Assembly (NCBI GenBank): GCA_964587525.1
Contig: CAZPLZ010000139.1
Span: 1-8,780 of the forward strand
Length of the DNA stretch: 8,780 nt
Reading direction: 5' to 3'
Source of the DNA: CAZPLZ01 sp964587525
Lineage (GTDB): Bacteria; Oederibacteriota; CAKKQC01
The notes under the pieces were generated by a model. The model searched no databases and had not been told where the DNA came from. It worked only from the letters and a program-made list of their open reading frames with translations. Positions within the stretch are counted from its first letter, which is position 1; each line of letters begins with the position of its first letter. Positions 1 through 6,945 of this stretch are shown piece by piece. A program made the position numbers and the translations under genes.

Positions 1-117
1 GTGCTGCACTGGGACGGCAAAGATTCCTCCGGGATGGAGGTTTCACCCGGCGTGTATCCCGTGATTATTGAGGCCCCTGGTGTGCGCGTTCAGGACAAGC
101 TCGGTGTGTTGCGCTAG
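1..117 (+). CDS. C-terminal end of a FlgD-Ig-like domain protein (5' truncated)
   Basis: This is the tail of a gene that begins before the window. Frame 1 is open from the first base to a TAG at 115-117 and gives 38 residues. The stretch reads WDGKDSSGMEVSPGVYPVII, which matches the final strands of the FlgD-like Ig fold (usual pattern WDGxDxxGxxVxxGVYxxxI), followed by a short basic end 'DKLGVLR'. In known proteins this domain sits at the C-terminus of large secreted or cell-surface proteins and, in Bacteroidota-type systems, can act with type IX secretion. The next gene, a PorV/PorQ-like barrel, starts only 4 bases after the stop, which suggests an operon and perhaps a functional link. The rest of the protein is not visible, so its role cannot be stated. 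The GTG at position 1 is simply the window edge and not a start codon. Confidence 0.75.
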   Translation: MLHWDGKDSSGMEVSPGVYPVIIEAPGVRVQDKLGVLR

Positions 118-121
118 CGTC

Positions 122-1081
122 ATGCCCGGCCGATCAACGATCAACAGGCAGCGGTCTTCGATGACCTCCGCATGGCTTCTCGGGCTTGGGGTGGCAGGTT
201 TACTCACCGCTCACACTGCGCACGCCATCCCCGTCACGTCTCTCAACCGGGTTGAAGCGACCCGGGCCCAAGCTCTGGGGGGAGCAACATCGGCGCTGGG
301 GGGTGACGCCGCACTCGTGTGGCTGAACCCGGCGGCCTCAGGGAAAATGACCTCGTCCTCTCTCACCTTGGCAGGGCAACGGGGCTATTTCGGTGACTTG
401 ATCGGGCAAGGGCTTGGGGTTATCCCACTGGGTATCGGGGTGATGTCTGTCGGGTTCTCGACATACAACTCGGGAGTCGTAACGTTGAACGCCCTCGATG
501 GCACGACGCGGCAGGTGATTGGTCATCAAGACATCATGGGCATGGTGGGGTTGAGCCGGGCACTATCTGCTGGCGTGGATGCAGGAGTGTCTGTAAAGGG
601 AGTAAGGACCAAACTGTTTGAAGAAGTCGGCACGACGGCGGTGGCGTTGGATGGGGGCATACAGATTCGCCTGGCTCCGATGCTCAAAGCTGGGGTAGTT
701 CTTCAGAACCTGGGCACCAAGCTCCAATACGAGGCAGACCAGATCAGCCTGCCAGCGGCAATTCGTTCCGGGCTCGCGCTGGGCTGGCGGTTTAAAGGCA
801 TCGCCGACGGTAGTTCTGCTAGGGATGCCCTGATCGTCATGGCTGACGCCGAGTATCCACTGGAGGAGAAACACCCTGTGTGGCGCGGCGGCGTGGAATA
901 TCAATGGCGTGGAGTGTTGGCTCTGCGCGCAGGTGGCCGTCTGAGTTCAAGGGAGGAGCTAAGCAACTACGCTGCTGGATTAGGCCTCATGGTCAGGCAG
1001 TTTCGTTTGGACTACAGCTTCCAATTGGGAGATACACCAGCAGATTCACCCCAGGCTTTCAGTTTGACGATCGGGTTTTGA
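122..1081 (+). CDS. PorV/PorQ-family outer-membrane beta-barrel protein
   Basis: The product (319 aa) is probably an outer-membrane barrel of the PorV/PorQ (FadL-like) family. Residues 1-35 form a signal peptide with basic residues R4, R9 and R11, a hydrophobic core at 17-30 and a cleavage site after 'AHA'. The mature start matches the family signature: 'RAQALGGA' followed by 'DAALVWLNPAA' (W67, N69, P70), equivalent to 'GARALGMGGA...DDATAVYWNPAGL'. The rest alternates Gly-rich amphipathic strands, and the protein ends in phenylalanine ('SLTIGF'), typical of barrels inserted by the Bam machinery. I chose ATG at 122 because a start at the ATG at 161 would remove the basic signal-peptide end; a TTG at 68 would overlap the upstream gene heavily. 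No strong ribosome binding site is seen, so coupling to the upstream gene 4 bases away is likely. The family assignment is good; whether it works in secretion, like PorV, is inference. Confidence 0.8.
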   Translation: MPGRSTINRQRSSMTSAWLLGLGVAGLLTAHTAHAIPVTSLNRVEATRAQALGGATSALGGDAALVWLNPAASGKMTSSSLTLAGQRGYFGDLIGQGLGVIPLGIGVMSVGFSTYNSGVVTLNALDGTTRQVIGHQDIMGMVGLSRALSAGVDAGVSVKGVRTKLFEEVGTTAVALDGGIQIRLAPMLKAGVVLQNLGTKLQYEADQISLPAAIRSGLALGWRFKGIADGSSARDALIVMADAEYPLEEKHPVWRGGVEYQWRGVLALRAGGRLSSREELSNYAAGLGLMVRQFRLDYSFQLGDTPADSPQAFSLTIGF

Positions 1082-1089
1082 GGCTCTCG

Positions 1090-1108
1090 GCCCTCAGGTG
1101 GGCAGGGC
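1090..1108 (+). terminator. Weak hairpin after the PorV-like gene
   Basis: GCCCT at 1090-1094 pairs with AGGGC at 1104-1108 around a 9-base loop, starting 8 bases after the stop codon. There is no T-run after it and the stem is only five pairs. It could contribute to transcription ending before the cytochrome genes, but the evidence is thin. Confidence 0.2.
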
Positions 1109-1122
1109 TGTGAGGTACGTAT

Positions 1123-1128
1123 TATGAT
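1123..1128 (+). promoter_or_regulatory. Possible -10 box, placing the start of transcription at the start codon
   Basis: TATGAT matches the sigma-70 -10 consensus at five of six positions and lies in an AT-rich patch of otherwise GC-rich sequence. No convincing -35 box is present 16-18 bases upstream. A transcript starting about 7 bases downstream would begin at or next to the ATG at 1135, which has no Shine-Dalgarno sequence in front of it. This would make the cytochrome mRNA leaderless or nearly so. Confidence 0.3.
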
Positions 1129-1134
1129 AGCCCC

Positions 1135-2436
1135 ATGAATTTTCCTGTCTTGCCGGTGCCCTGGGTTGGGGGTGAACTGCTGCGCCTGTCGCTGGCCTTT
1201 GCGTTCTCGGTGGCGGGCTATTTTGCGGTCGGGGGGAGCTTGATCATGGTGCTGCTGGAGCACAGGGCGCAGCGGGAGGGCAACCAGCCGCTACTCTGGT
1301 ATCTCCAGAATTGGAGCCGGTTTTTCCTTCTCATGACGATCATCGTTTGCGGGGCTCTCGCGGTGGGTTACGCCCAGGTGTCAGCGGTGACGCAACCGGC
1401 CGCTTTTGCTGCGCTGATCAATATTCTGTTCTGGGTGTGGGGCGTGATCTGGGTTCTGGTGTTTCTGCAAGTCGTCGCCGCCTTGCTGTACAACAGCGGG
1501 TGGGGCGTGGTGGCGCCAGGACATCACCTCGCCATCGGTTGGATCTTTGTGGTATCCGCCTGGCTGACCTTGTTCATGGTGAACGGCGTGCTGTCGTTCA
1601 TGCAAACCCCTGGCGAGTGGCTCAAGACCGGCCACCTCAGGGACGGATTCTTCAACGAGTCGTTCAACCCCGGGATCATGCTGCATGCGGCCTCGGCGCT
1701 CGGCTTGGGAGGATTGTTCTCGCTCGTGGCGGGGAGCGCGGCCGACCTGCCCAAGCTGCGGTCCTCACTGGTTCGCACGGCTTCGGGCTTCGTGGTGGCC
1801 GGTTTTATCCTGCTGCCGCTGGGGGAAAGTTGGTACGCCGCCACCTTGCCGCCAGCCGCGCGCACGTTCCTTAACGGCCCCGCGGGCCCTGCCACCGTGT
1901 ACTTTTACGGCAGCATCGTCCTGTCCGTGTTGATCTTCGCGTTCGTGACCACGGGTCCGCTGAACCGTCCAGAGAGCTGTACCCGGTCCTTTGCCCTGTT
2001 GCTGTTGGTCCTCGGGTTGGCCGTGACGTTTGCGAGCGGGTGGATCAGGCAGTCGGTCCGCTCTCCGTATGTGATCGCCGGGTATTTGTATGTCAATGGA
2101 CTTCAGCCGCACGAAGTCCCGCGACTCAGCCGTGAGGGTTTCCTGAAACAGGCGAAGTATGTGCAGGTCCGTTCGGCTAGGAAAGAGCCGCTGCGCGCCG
2201 GCCGGGAGCTGTTCCGCCAGCAGTGTATGAGCTGTCACACGGTGAACGGTTACAGGAACATCTGCCGCATGGTGAAGGGCTGGGATGTGCCAACGCTCGA
2301 CCACCAGTTGAAACGTCTGGAGGAGTTACGCGGCTCCATGCCGCCGTTTGCGGGCACCGCAACCGAGCGACGGGCGCTGGCCCGGTGGCTGGTGGCAAAA
2401 GCCGCCATGCCTTCCGCTGAGTCTCCTGCCCAATGA
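1135..2436 (+). CDS. CydA-like membrane cytochrome fused to a C-terminal cytochrome c domain
   Basis: The product (433 aa) has about eight membrane helices (roughly 14-37, 56-78, 88-113, 122-150, 178-200, 211-235, 250-275, 283-305) and a soluble C-terminal cytochrome c domain. The membrane part aligns by eye with cytochrome bd subunit I: 'FMQTP' (156-159) with E. coli 'WMQNP', 'MLHAAS' (H184) with the heme b558 ligand His186 region 'FVHTVAS', 'LGESWY' (230-234) with 'GDESGY', and 'GW...VRSPY' (302-312) with 'GWFVAEYGRQPW'. The Q-loop is nearly absent. The heme c site is C364-M-S-C367-H368, with M402 of 'MPPF' as likely distal ligand. Eight helices with an outside N-terminus would place the heme domain in the periplasm, as heme c attachment requires. 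The stop overlaps the next start (ATGA), so the two subunits are probably made together. No Shine-Dalgarno precedes the ATG. It is likely a quinol/cytochrome c electron-transfer subunit; an oxidase role is doubtful because equivalents of His19, Glu99 and Glu445 are not seen. Confidence 0.8.
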   Translation: MNFPVLPVPWVGGELLRLSLAFAFSVAGYFAVGGSLIMVLLEHRAQREGNQPLLWYLQNWSRFFLLMTIIVCGALAVGYAQVSAVTQPAAFAALINILFWVWGVIWVLVFLQVVAALLYNSGWGVVAPGHHLAIGWIFVVSAWLTLFMVNGVLSFMQTPGEWLKTGHLRDGFFNESFNPGIMLHAASALGLGGLFSLVAGSAADLPKLRSSLVRTASGFVVAGFILLPLGESWYAATLPPAARTFLNGPAGPATVYFYGSIVLSVLIFAFVTTGPLNRPESCTRSFALLLLVLGLAVTFASGWIRQSVRSPYVIAGYLYVNGLQPHEVPRLSREGFLKQAKYVQVRSARKEPLRAGRELFRQQCMSCHTVNGYRNICRMVKGWDVPTLDHQLKRLEELRGSMPPFAGTATERRALARWLVAKAAMPSAESPAQ

Positions 2437-3551
2437 GCGCACTCATCGCGCTGCCGTTTCAGGTTTTCATGAGCGTGGCCGTGGGGTGGCCGGTCATGAC
2501 CCTCGTCGCGGAGGCGCTAGGGCACGGGCGTGGCGACACCTCGTTGCGCCGCCTCGCCGTTTGGCTGGCACGCCGCACGCCTGGAGCGATCACGCTGGCC
2601 GTGGTGCTGGCGGTTCCCCCGCTCCTCCTGAGCCAGGTGCGCTACGGTGAGGCGATGTTACCGGCGGCTCAGCAGATGGGGTGGTTCTGGCTGGCCATGT
2701 GCCCGCTGCTGTTCATTGGCTGCGGTACCGCGTTCTGGGTGGCGTTAAGGCGGAGGGGAACCGAACCGTCCACCCTCAAGCCGTTCCTGCCGGACATCGT
2801 GGAGCGTTACATCCTGGCGTTCCGCCGGCGGGGCCTGGAGCGGCCGGGGCTGGTGATGACGGTGATCACCGCACTCGCGTTGCTGACGGTCGGTTTCATC
2901 TGCTGCGCTCATGAGGTCTTGGTCATGAATCCTGATCTGTGGGGAACGAAGGCCGGCGAACCGCAAGGGACGCTGCTCCCGCTTCGCGATCCTCAACTGC
3001 TGCCCCGGCTGTTGCACACCTTACTGGGCGCGCTTGCGGTTTCAGGGTTCAGCGTGGCCTGGCATGGCGCTAGCCGCGTGGCGGGTGGCGAAACCGTGTA
3101 CGGCCGCAAAGCGCTCAAGTTCGGGGTCTTGTGGTTTGCCATTGCCATCGGGTTGCAGACGCTGGCGGGACCGTGGTTTCTGTATTCGCTGCCTCCCGAG
3201 ATCACCCGGGAGTTCATGGGAGGATCACAGCCGTCCACCGTGCTCTTCTGGGTCGGGGTCGCCGCTGGGTTGGCAGCGGTTCTGGTCGCTGGCGTCGCCG
3301 TGGCCATCCGGGTACCGCGGCCGGCTCTCTGGGTGGCAGCGGCGGCCTTGCTGGGATCGCTCCTCGCTATGGTGACGGCCCGCCAGCGGATCCAGGAGCT
3401 GCTGTTGGACATGCCGCTGCCGCTGGCGGCGCAGCCGGCTGCGCTACAGCCAGAGATGATGGCGCTCTTCACCGGCGTGGCGGTCCTGGGTGTTGCGGTG
3501 CTGGGATATATGATCTGGGCTACCTCCGGCACAACCCGCTCCGTCTCGTGA
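2433..3551 (+). CDS. Second CydA-like integral membrane subunit
   Basis: The product (372 aa) has eight or nine hydrophobic helices (about 6-28, 51-72, 80-103, 141-165, 190-212, 230-250, 265-290, 295-318, 340-362) and no CXXCH motif. It resembles the preceding protein and CydA in the order of its marks: 'HEVLVMNP' (from H160) sits where CydA has 'NGWMQNP', and 'LLHTLLGA' (H195) sits where CydA has the heme b558 histidine in 'FVHTVASG'. A helix ending 'MVTARQRIQE' occupies the place of 'GWFVAEYGRQPW'. I infer that it is a divergent CydA paralogue rather than a CydB, and that it forms a heterodimer with the upstream cytochrome c fusion. Translation starts inside the upstream stop (ATGA overlap of four bases) with no clear ribosome binding site, which points to translational coupling. 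Database searches might label it only as hypothetical or as a cytochrome ubiquinol oxidase subunit I-like protein. A heme b at H195 is plausible but not proven. Confidence 0.65.
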   Translation: MSALIALPFQVFMSVAVGWPVMTLVAEALGHGRGDTSLRRLAVWLARRTPGAITLAVVLAVPPLLLSQVRYGEAMLPAAQQMGWFWLAMCPLLFIGCGTAFWVALRRRGTEPSTLKPFLPDIVERYILAFRRRGLERPGLVMTVITALALLTVGFICCAHEVLVMNPDLWGTKAGEPQGTLLPLRDPQLLPRLLHTLLGALAVSGFSVAWHGASRVAGGETVYGRKALKFGVLWFAIAIGLQTLAGPWFLYSLPPEITREFMGGSQPSTVLFWVGVAAGLAAVLVAGVAVAIRVPRPALWVAAAALLGSLLAMVTARQRIQELLLDMPLPLAAQPAALQPEMMALFTGVAVLGVAVLGYMIWATSGTTRSVS

Positions 3552-3554
3552 CCT

Positions 3555-3560
3555 AAGGGA
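3555..3560 (+). promoter_or_regulatory. Ribosome binding site of the MscS gene
   Basis: AAGGGA lies 7 bases before the ATG at 3568, between the stop of the second CydA-like gene (3549-3551) and the channel start. It fixes the start and indicates independent initiation within the same likely transcript. Confidence 0.6.
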
Positions 3561-3567
3561 TAATGAA

Positions 3568-4623
3568 ATGGCTCAAGTGATGCAGAACGGATGGATCATA
3601 TGGGGGTGCCTGACGGGCGGCTGTGCGCTGCTCGCCTGGGTGGTGGGGCTTTTGTGGAATCGCGTGGTCATGTCCCTAACGCTCAAGACCGCGACCGAAT
3701 TGGACAACGTCCTCGCCCGGGTTGCGAGGCGGCCTGTCCAGAGCGTCATCTTCAGCGCCGGCTCCTTTCACGCGCTCAAGCAGTTGCAGGGCTATGCCGA
3801 GATCGGAAAGTCCATCATCACCCCCTACCTGGAAGGGTTGCTCATGGTCTGGACCGTTCTGGCGGTCACCTGGCTGGCCATCCGGGTACTGGAGGAGTTG
3901 GTCCGCTGGTATCTGGACCGTGTCAGCCGTGGGACCGAAGTGCGGCTCGACCTGCAGTTCATGCCTCTCCTCACGCGGATCCTGCGCCTTACCCTGTTTT
4001 TTGTCGCGGCCACCATCGTCCTGGGGTTCTACAACATCAAGATCACCGCGCTGCTGGGCGTGGCGGGGGTGGCCTCGCTGGCGTTGGCGTTGGCGGCGCA
4101 GGACACGCTGGCCAACATGATCGGGGGGATGACCATCATGATCGACCGGCCGTTCCGCATCGGCGACCGGATCCAGTTGCATGACGGCACACTCGGTGAT
4201 GTGCATGAGATCGGTTTGCGCACTACCAAAATCTTAACCTTTGACCGCACGATGCTCATCATTCCCAACGCCGAGCTGGTGAAGCAGATGATCACCAACC
4301 ACAGCTATCCCGATCCCCAAGTGTTTACGCGACAGACCCTCGGTGTGGCCTATGGCTCTGACCTGGATAAGGTCAAGCGGGTGCTGCTGGAGGTCATCAA
4401 CAGCCATCCGCAAGTTTTAAAAGAACCTCCCGCCCAGATTTATTTCACGGATTTTGCGGATTCCTCGCTAGACCTGTTCCTGTACTATTCGGTGGGCAGC
4501 TACGCCAACCGGTTTGCGGTGGCGGATGATGTGAACATGGCCATCAAGAAGCGGTTTGAAGCGGAAGGAATCGAAATCCCGTTCCCACAGCGGGACGTTC
4601 ACCTCAAGCAGGAGAAGGGATAA
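3568..4623 (+). CDS. MscS-family mechanosensitive ion channel
   Basis: The product (351 aa) is a small-conductance mechanosensitive channel of the MscS family, which opens under membrane tension during hypo-osmotic shock to release solutes. Four hydrophobic segments lie near residues 8-30, 87-107, 132-153 and 157-178. The last is the pore helix, rich in Ala and Gly ('LLGVAGVASLALALAAQDTL', from about 162), followed by 'IGGMTIMIDRPFRIGDRI' (to about 201), the hallmark junction to the beta domain. The cytoplasmic vestibule follows, with 'IPNAELVKQMITNHS' and the family-typical C-terminal 'EGIEIPFPQRDVHL' (333-346). Length is intermediate between E. coli MscS (286 aa) and the larger paralogues, with one extra N-terminal helix. 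The gene lies 16 bases after the second CydA-like gene and has its own AAGGGA site, so it may share the cytochrome transcript. Related YnaI/YbdG-type channels are alternatives; the family is certain, the exact gating class is not. Confidence 0.95.
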   Translation: MAQVMQNGWIIWGCLTGGCALLAWVVGLLWNRVVMSLTLKTATELDNVLARVARRPVQSVIFSAGSFHALKQLQGYAEIGKSIITPYLEGLLMVWTVLAVTWLAIRVLEELVRWYLDRVSRGTEVRLDLQFMPLLTRILRLTLFFVAATIVLGFYNIKITALLGVAGVASLALALAAQDTLANMIGGMTIMIDRPFRIGDRIQLHDGTLGDVHEIGLRTTKILTFDRTMLIIPNAELVKQMITNHSYPDPQVFTRQTLGVAYGSDLDKVKRVLLEVINSHPQVLKEPPAQIYFTDFADSSLDLFLYYSVGSYANRFAVADDVNMAIKKRFEAEGIEIPFPQRDVHLKQEKG

Positions 4624-4632
4624 CCGGCCCAC

Positions 4633-4662
4633 TCACCCCCCATTTGGGGGAGAGGGGGGTGA
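4633..4662. terminator. Perfect 9-bp inverted repeat between convergent genes
   Basis: TCACCCCCC at 4633-4641 is perfectly complementary to GGGGGGTGA at 4654-4662 around a 12-base loop; an alternative shorter stem CCCCC-ATTT-GGGGG overlaps it. It fills the 40-base gap between the convergent MscS and antiporter stops, so a bidirectional terminator is the simplest reading. There is no T-run on either side, so a dispersed repeat element is the alternative; similar wording occurs again near 6968-6990. Confidence 0.45.
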
Positions 4663-4663
4663 T

Positions 4664-5983
4664 CTAGGCCCGGTTGTTCCGGGCGAAGGCCCACCTGAGC
4701 GCGGGTGGGGTAACCAGGGTGGTCACGATGACCATGATGACCACCGCCGAATAAATGTGCTCGTCCACGATTCGCTCCCCGGCCACCGCCAGCCCCAGGC
4801 CGATGTTGGCGAAGATGAGGCCCACCTCGCCCCGGGGGATCATGCCGATGCCGATCGCCAGCCGGTTGAGCCGGGGCATCCTCCAGACTCCCAGCGAGCA
4901 GACCTGCTTGCCGATGACTGCGGCCACCGTCAGCAGGGCCGCCAGTCCCAGCACCTCGCCCCGGGAAAACGCCGCGAGCTCCACGCGCATGCCCATGAGC
5001 ACGAAGAAGACCGGGCTGAGGATCGCCGAGACCGGGTGGACCAGCTCTTCCAGTCCATGGTCCTTGCGTTCCGGAAAGTTCCGGAAGTGGACATCCTCGA
5101 GGATGAGGCCGGCGGCGTAGGCGCCCACGATCGGCGCCAGGCCCACCACTGCGGCTAGCCAGGCGAGAAAGAAGCAGAATGCCAGTCCGGAGGCCAGCAG
5201 GACGCCGCGGCCCCGCAGGCGCGAGGCCAGGGAAAACAGGCGCGGGGAGAGCCACACCCCGATGGCCAGGGAGCCGAACAGGAACACGATCGCTTTTCCC
5301 ACAATAAGGCCGATACCGGTGTAGGACATCACGGTTTCCTGGTTCGCGGCGGTGATGAGGCCGCCCACCACCGCCAGGATGATCAGCCCCATCACATCGT
5401 CGATCACCGCCGCGCCCAGAATCACGCGGGCCTCCGGCGACTTGGAACGGCCCAGGTCCTGGAGGACCCGCGCGGTAATTCCAACGCTGGTCGCGGTCAG
5501 GGTGGCGCCCAGAAAGAGGTGGACATACACGCTGTGGTCAGGCAGCAGCAGGGCGCCCACGAACCAGCCCAGAAAGAACGGCATGATGACGCCGAGCGCG
5601 GCCACGAGGAGGGACGGCAACCCGACCTTCATCATGTCCCGCACCGTGGATTCCAGCCCCACCTCGAAGAGCAGGATGATGACCCCAAGTTCGGCCAGCA
5701 TGGCGATCGAGGCGCTGTCCTTGATGGGCTCGAACCCGTGAAATCCCGCCAGGACCACGTTGCCGAAGACGACGCCCATCAGCAGCTCACCCAGAACGGC
5801 TGGCTGGCCCACCCGCGTGGCCAGGTCCCCCCCCAGCTTGGCGCCGACGAGAATGACGGCGAGAGCGAGCACCACCGACGCCACCTCGCCCCCGTGGCCG
5901 CCTGAGGCAAACGCGGGCGCCACGACGCCGCAGAGCATCGCGACGGCGGAAACGGCCAACCAGCGCATTCGCATGTTACCCAT
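4664..5983 (-). CDS. CPA2-family cation:proton antiporter (Na+ or K+/H+)
   Basis: The product (439 aa) is a monovalent cation:proton antiporter of the CPA2 family, exchanging Na+ or K+ for H+ across the inner membrane. It has a signal-peptide-like N-terminus (R5, R7, hydrophobic 8-25, 'AFA' before S27), then about 12 hydrophobic helices. Diagnostic marks are 'TATSVGIT' (163-170), the unwound helix segment, and the paired aspartates D195-D196 in 'AAVIDDVMG', which in NapA/NhaA-type antiporters bind the ion and are linked to electrogenic exchange. 'IPRGEVGLI' (382-390) is the conserved late-helix motif. There is no C-terminal TrkA-N/RCK regulatory domain, so it is shorter than KefB/KefC. The start at 5983 overlaps the DUF368 stop by 8 bases; in-frame ATGs at 5974 and 5968 are alternatives, and none has a good Shine-Dalgarno sequence, so coupling to the upstream gene is likely. 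Na+ versus K+ preference cannot be read from the sequence. Confidence 0.92.
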   Translation of the reverse strand: MGNMRMRWLAVSAVAMLCGVVAPAFASGGHGGEVASVVLALAVILVGAKLGGDLATRVGQPAVLGELLMGVVFGNVVLAGFHGFEPIKDSASIAMLAELGVIILLFEVGLESTVRDMMKVGLPSLLVAALGVIMPFFLGWFVGALLLPDHSVYVHLFLGATLTATSVGITARVLQDLGRSKSPEARVILGAAVIDDVMGLIILAVVGGLITAANQETVMSYTGIGLIVGKAIVFLFGSLAIGVWLSPRLFSLASRLRGRGVLLASGLAFCFFLAWLAAVVGLAPIVGAYAAGLILEDVHFRNFPERKDHGLEELVHPVSAILSPVFFVLMGMRVELAAFSRGEVLGLAALLTVAAVIGKQVCSLGVWRMPRLNRLAIGIGMIPRGEVGLIFANIGLGLAVAGERIVDEHIYSAVVIMVIVTTLVTPPALRWAFARNNRA

Positions 5984-6899
5984 TGTACTGGGGCTTCGCT
6001 CCGGCAGACCGTGCCAGCAACAGCACCGCGGCGGCCCCCAGCGCGGCCGACATCACCGCCAGGAGTAGCTCGGTTCCGGCGGCTGGGAGCACATTGAGCT
6101 GCTGCAGCGGCACGATGTCACCGTGCCGGTCCACGAAGGTTCGGAGGGTTTCTTTCCAGGGCCACACCTTCCTGAGCGAGCCGACCATCAACCCGGTGAG
6201 CAGTGCGGTGGTGACGTTGCCGTAACGGTTGAGCAGCCAGTGCAAGACATGAGAGAACGAGATCAATCCCACGGCACAGCCGGCACCGAACGAGACGATG
6301 GTGAGCCAATGGCGCCCCAGGAGGGCCTCGATCATGTACTGGTACTTACCGAGGATAAGGAGAATGTAGGAACCGGAGATCCCGGGTAGAATCATGGCGC
6401 AGATGGCGACGACCCCGGAGAGGAAGACAAACCAGAGGGTGTCCGGGGTTGTCGCCGGCATCATGCCGACCAGCAGATACGCGCCGACTGTGCCTGCAGC
6501 CAGACTCAGCCAAGTGGATGGTCGCCACCTGCCAATCCGGGAACCCACCATCACAATCGAGGCGACGATCAATCCGAAAAAGAACGCCCAGGTGTGCACC
6601 GCGTGGTGGTGCAGCAGATACTGGATGAGTTTGGCGAGGCTGAGGAATGAAAGTGCGATACCACACCCTAAGGGGACCAGGAACGGGGCATCAACGTGGC
6701 GGAGCGCTTGCTTGATGTCCAGACGCAGGACCAGCCGCACGAATTCCACATTGAAGCACTTGAGACTGGCCACCAACTGGTTATAAATACCGGTGATAAA
6801 CGCGATGGTGCCGCCCGAGACGCCTGGCACGACGTCCGCCGCGCCCATCGCCATGCCTTTGAGGAATATCTTAAGTTGGTCAGCACGGGGAGCTTTCAT
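5976..6899 (-). CDS. popT: DUF368 polyprenyl-phosphate transporter (PopT family)
   Basis: The product (307 aa) belongs to the DUF368 family, shown in other bacteria to carry undecaprenyl phosphate (C55-P) back across the inner membrane so that the lipid carrier for peptidoglycan and surface polymers is recycled. The two pseudo-symmetric signature loops are clear: 'KGMAMGAADVVPGVSGGT' (14-31) and 'ICAMILPGISGSYILLILGKY' in part (LPGISGS at 171-177). Around eight to ten hydrophobic segments fill the rest, and the length is normal for the family. The start at 6899 leaves 13 residues before the conserved 'KGMAMG', as is usual; no Shine-Dalgarno sequence lies before it. It is the first gene of a minus-strand pair and its stop overlaps the antiporter start. 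Family members give fitness at alkaline pH, which suits the antiporter partner. The gene symbol is a family-level assignment. Confidence 0.88.
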   Translation of the reverse strand: MKAPRADQLKIFLKGMAMGAADVVPGVSGGTIAFITGIYNQLVASLKCFNVEFVRLVLRLDIKQALRHVDAPFLVPLGCGIALSFLSLAKLIQYLLHHHAVHTWAFFFGLIVASIVMVGSRIGRWRPSTWLSLAAGTVGAYLLVGMMPATTPDTLWFVFLSGVVAICAMILPGISGSYILLILGKYQYMIEALLGRHWLTIVSFGAGCAVGLISFSHVLHWLLNRYGNVTTALLTGLMVGSLRKVWPWKETLRTFVDRHGDIVPLQQLNVLPAAGTELLLAVMSAALGAAAVLLLARSAGAKPQYNG

Positions 6900-6945
6900 G
6901 TGGTGTCTAGATAGCTTACTGGTCTGGATGCAGATTTCAAAATGG

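Noticed and set aside
68..121. TTG start at 68 extending the PorV-like protein by 18 residues
   Set aside because: It would overlap the upstream gene by 50 bases and put a Cys-rich stretch before a normal signal peptide; ATG at 122 is better.
2898..2912. CCAH in the second CydA-like protein as a heme c site
   Set aside because: The CXXCH spacing is not met and the residues lie in a membrane helix.
2993..3532. Antisense open frame of 179 codons over the second CydA-like gene
   Set aside because: Ala/Thr/Ser-rich translation typical of the reverse of a hydrophobic high-GC gene; no family signature.
3591..4184. Open frame of 197 codons on the plus strand inside the MscS gene
   Set aside because: Low-complexity His/Gly/Arg-rich composition and full overlap with a well supported channel gene.
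4599..5255. Long open frame (218 codons) on the minus strand overlapping the antiporter gene
   Set aside because: It is rich in Gly, Arg, Pro and Ala with no recognisable motif, and lies in another frame of a clear CPA2 antiporter gene; a high-GC shadow.
6916..6940. Minus-strand promoter for the DUF368 gene from a TTGAAA box (complement of 6935-6940)
   Set aside because: The -35-like box is good but no -10 box is found at 16-18 bases; the best match (TATCTA) is about 21 bases away.
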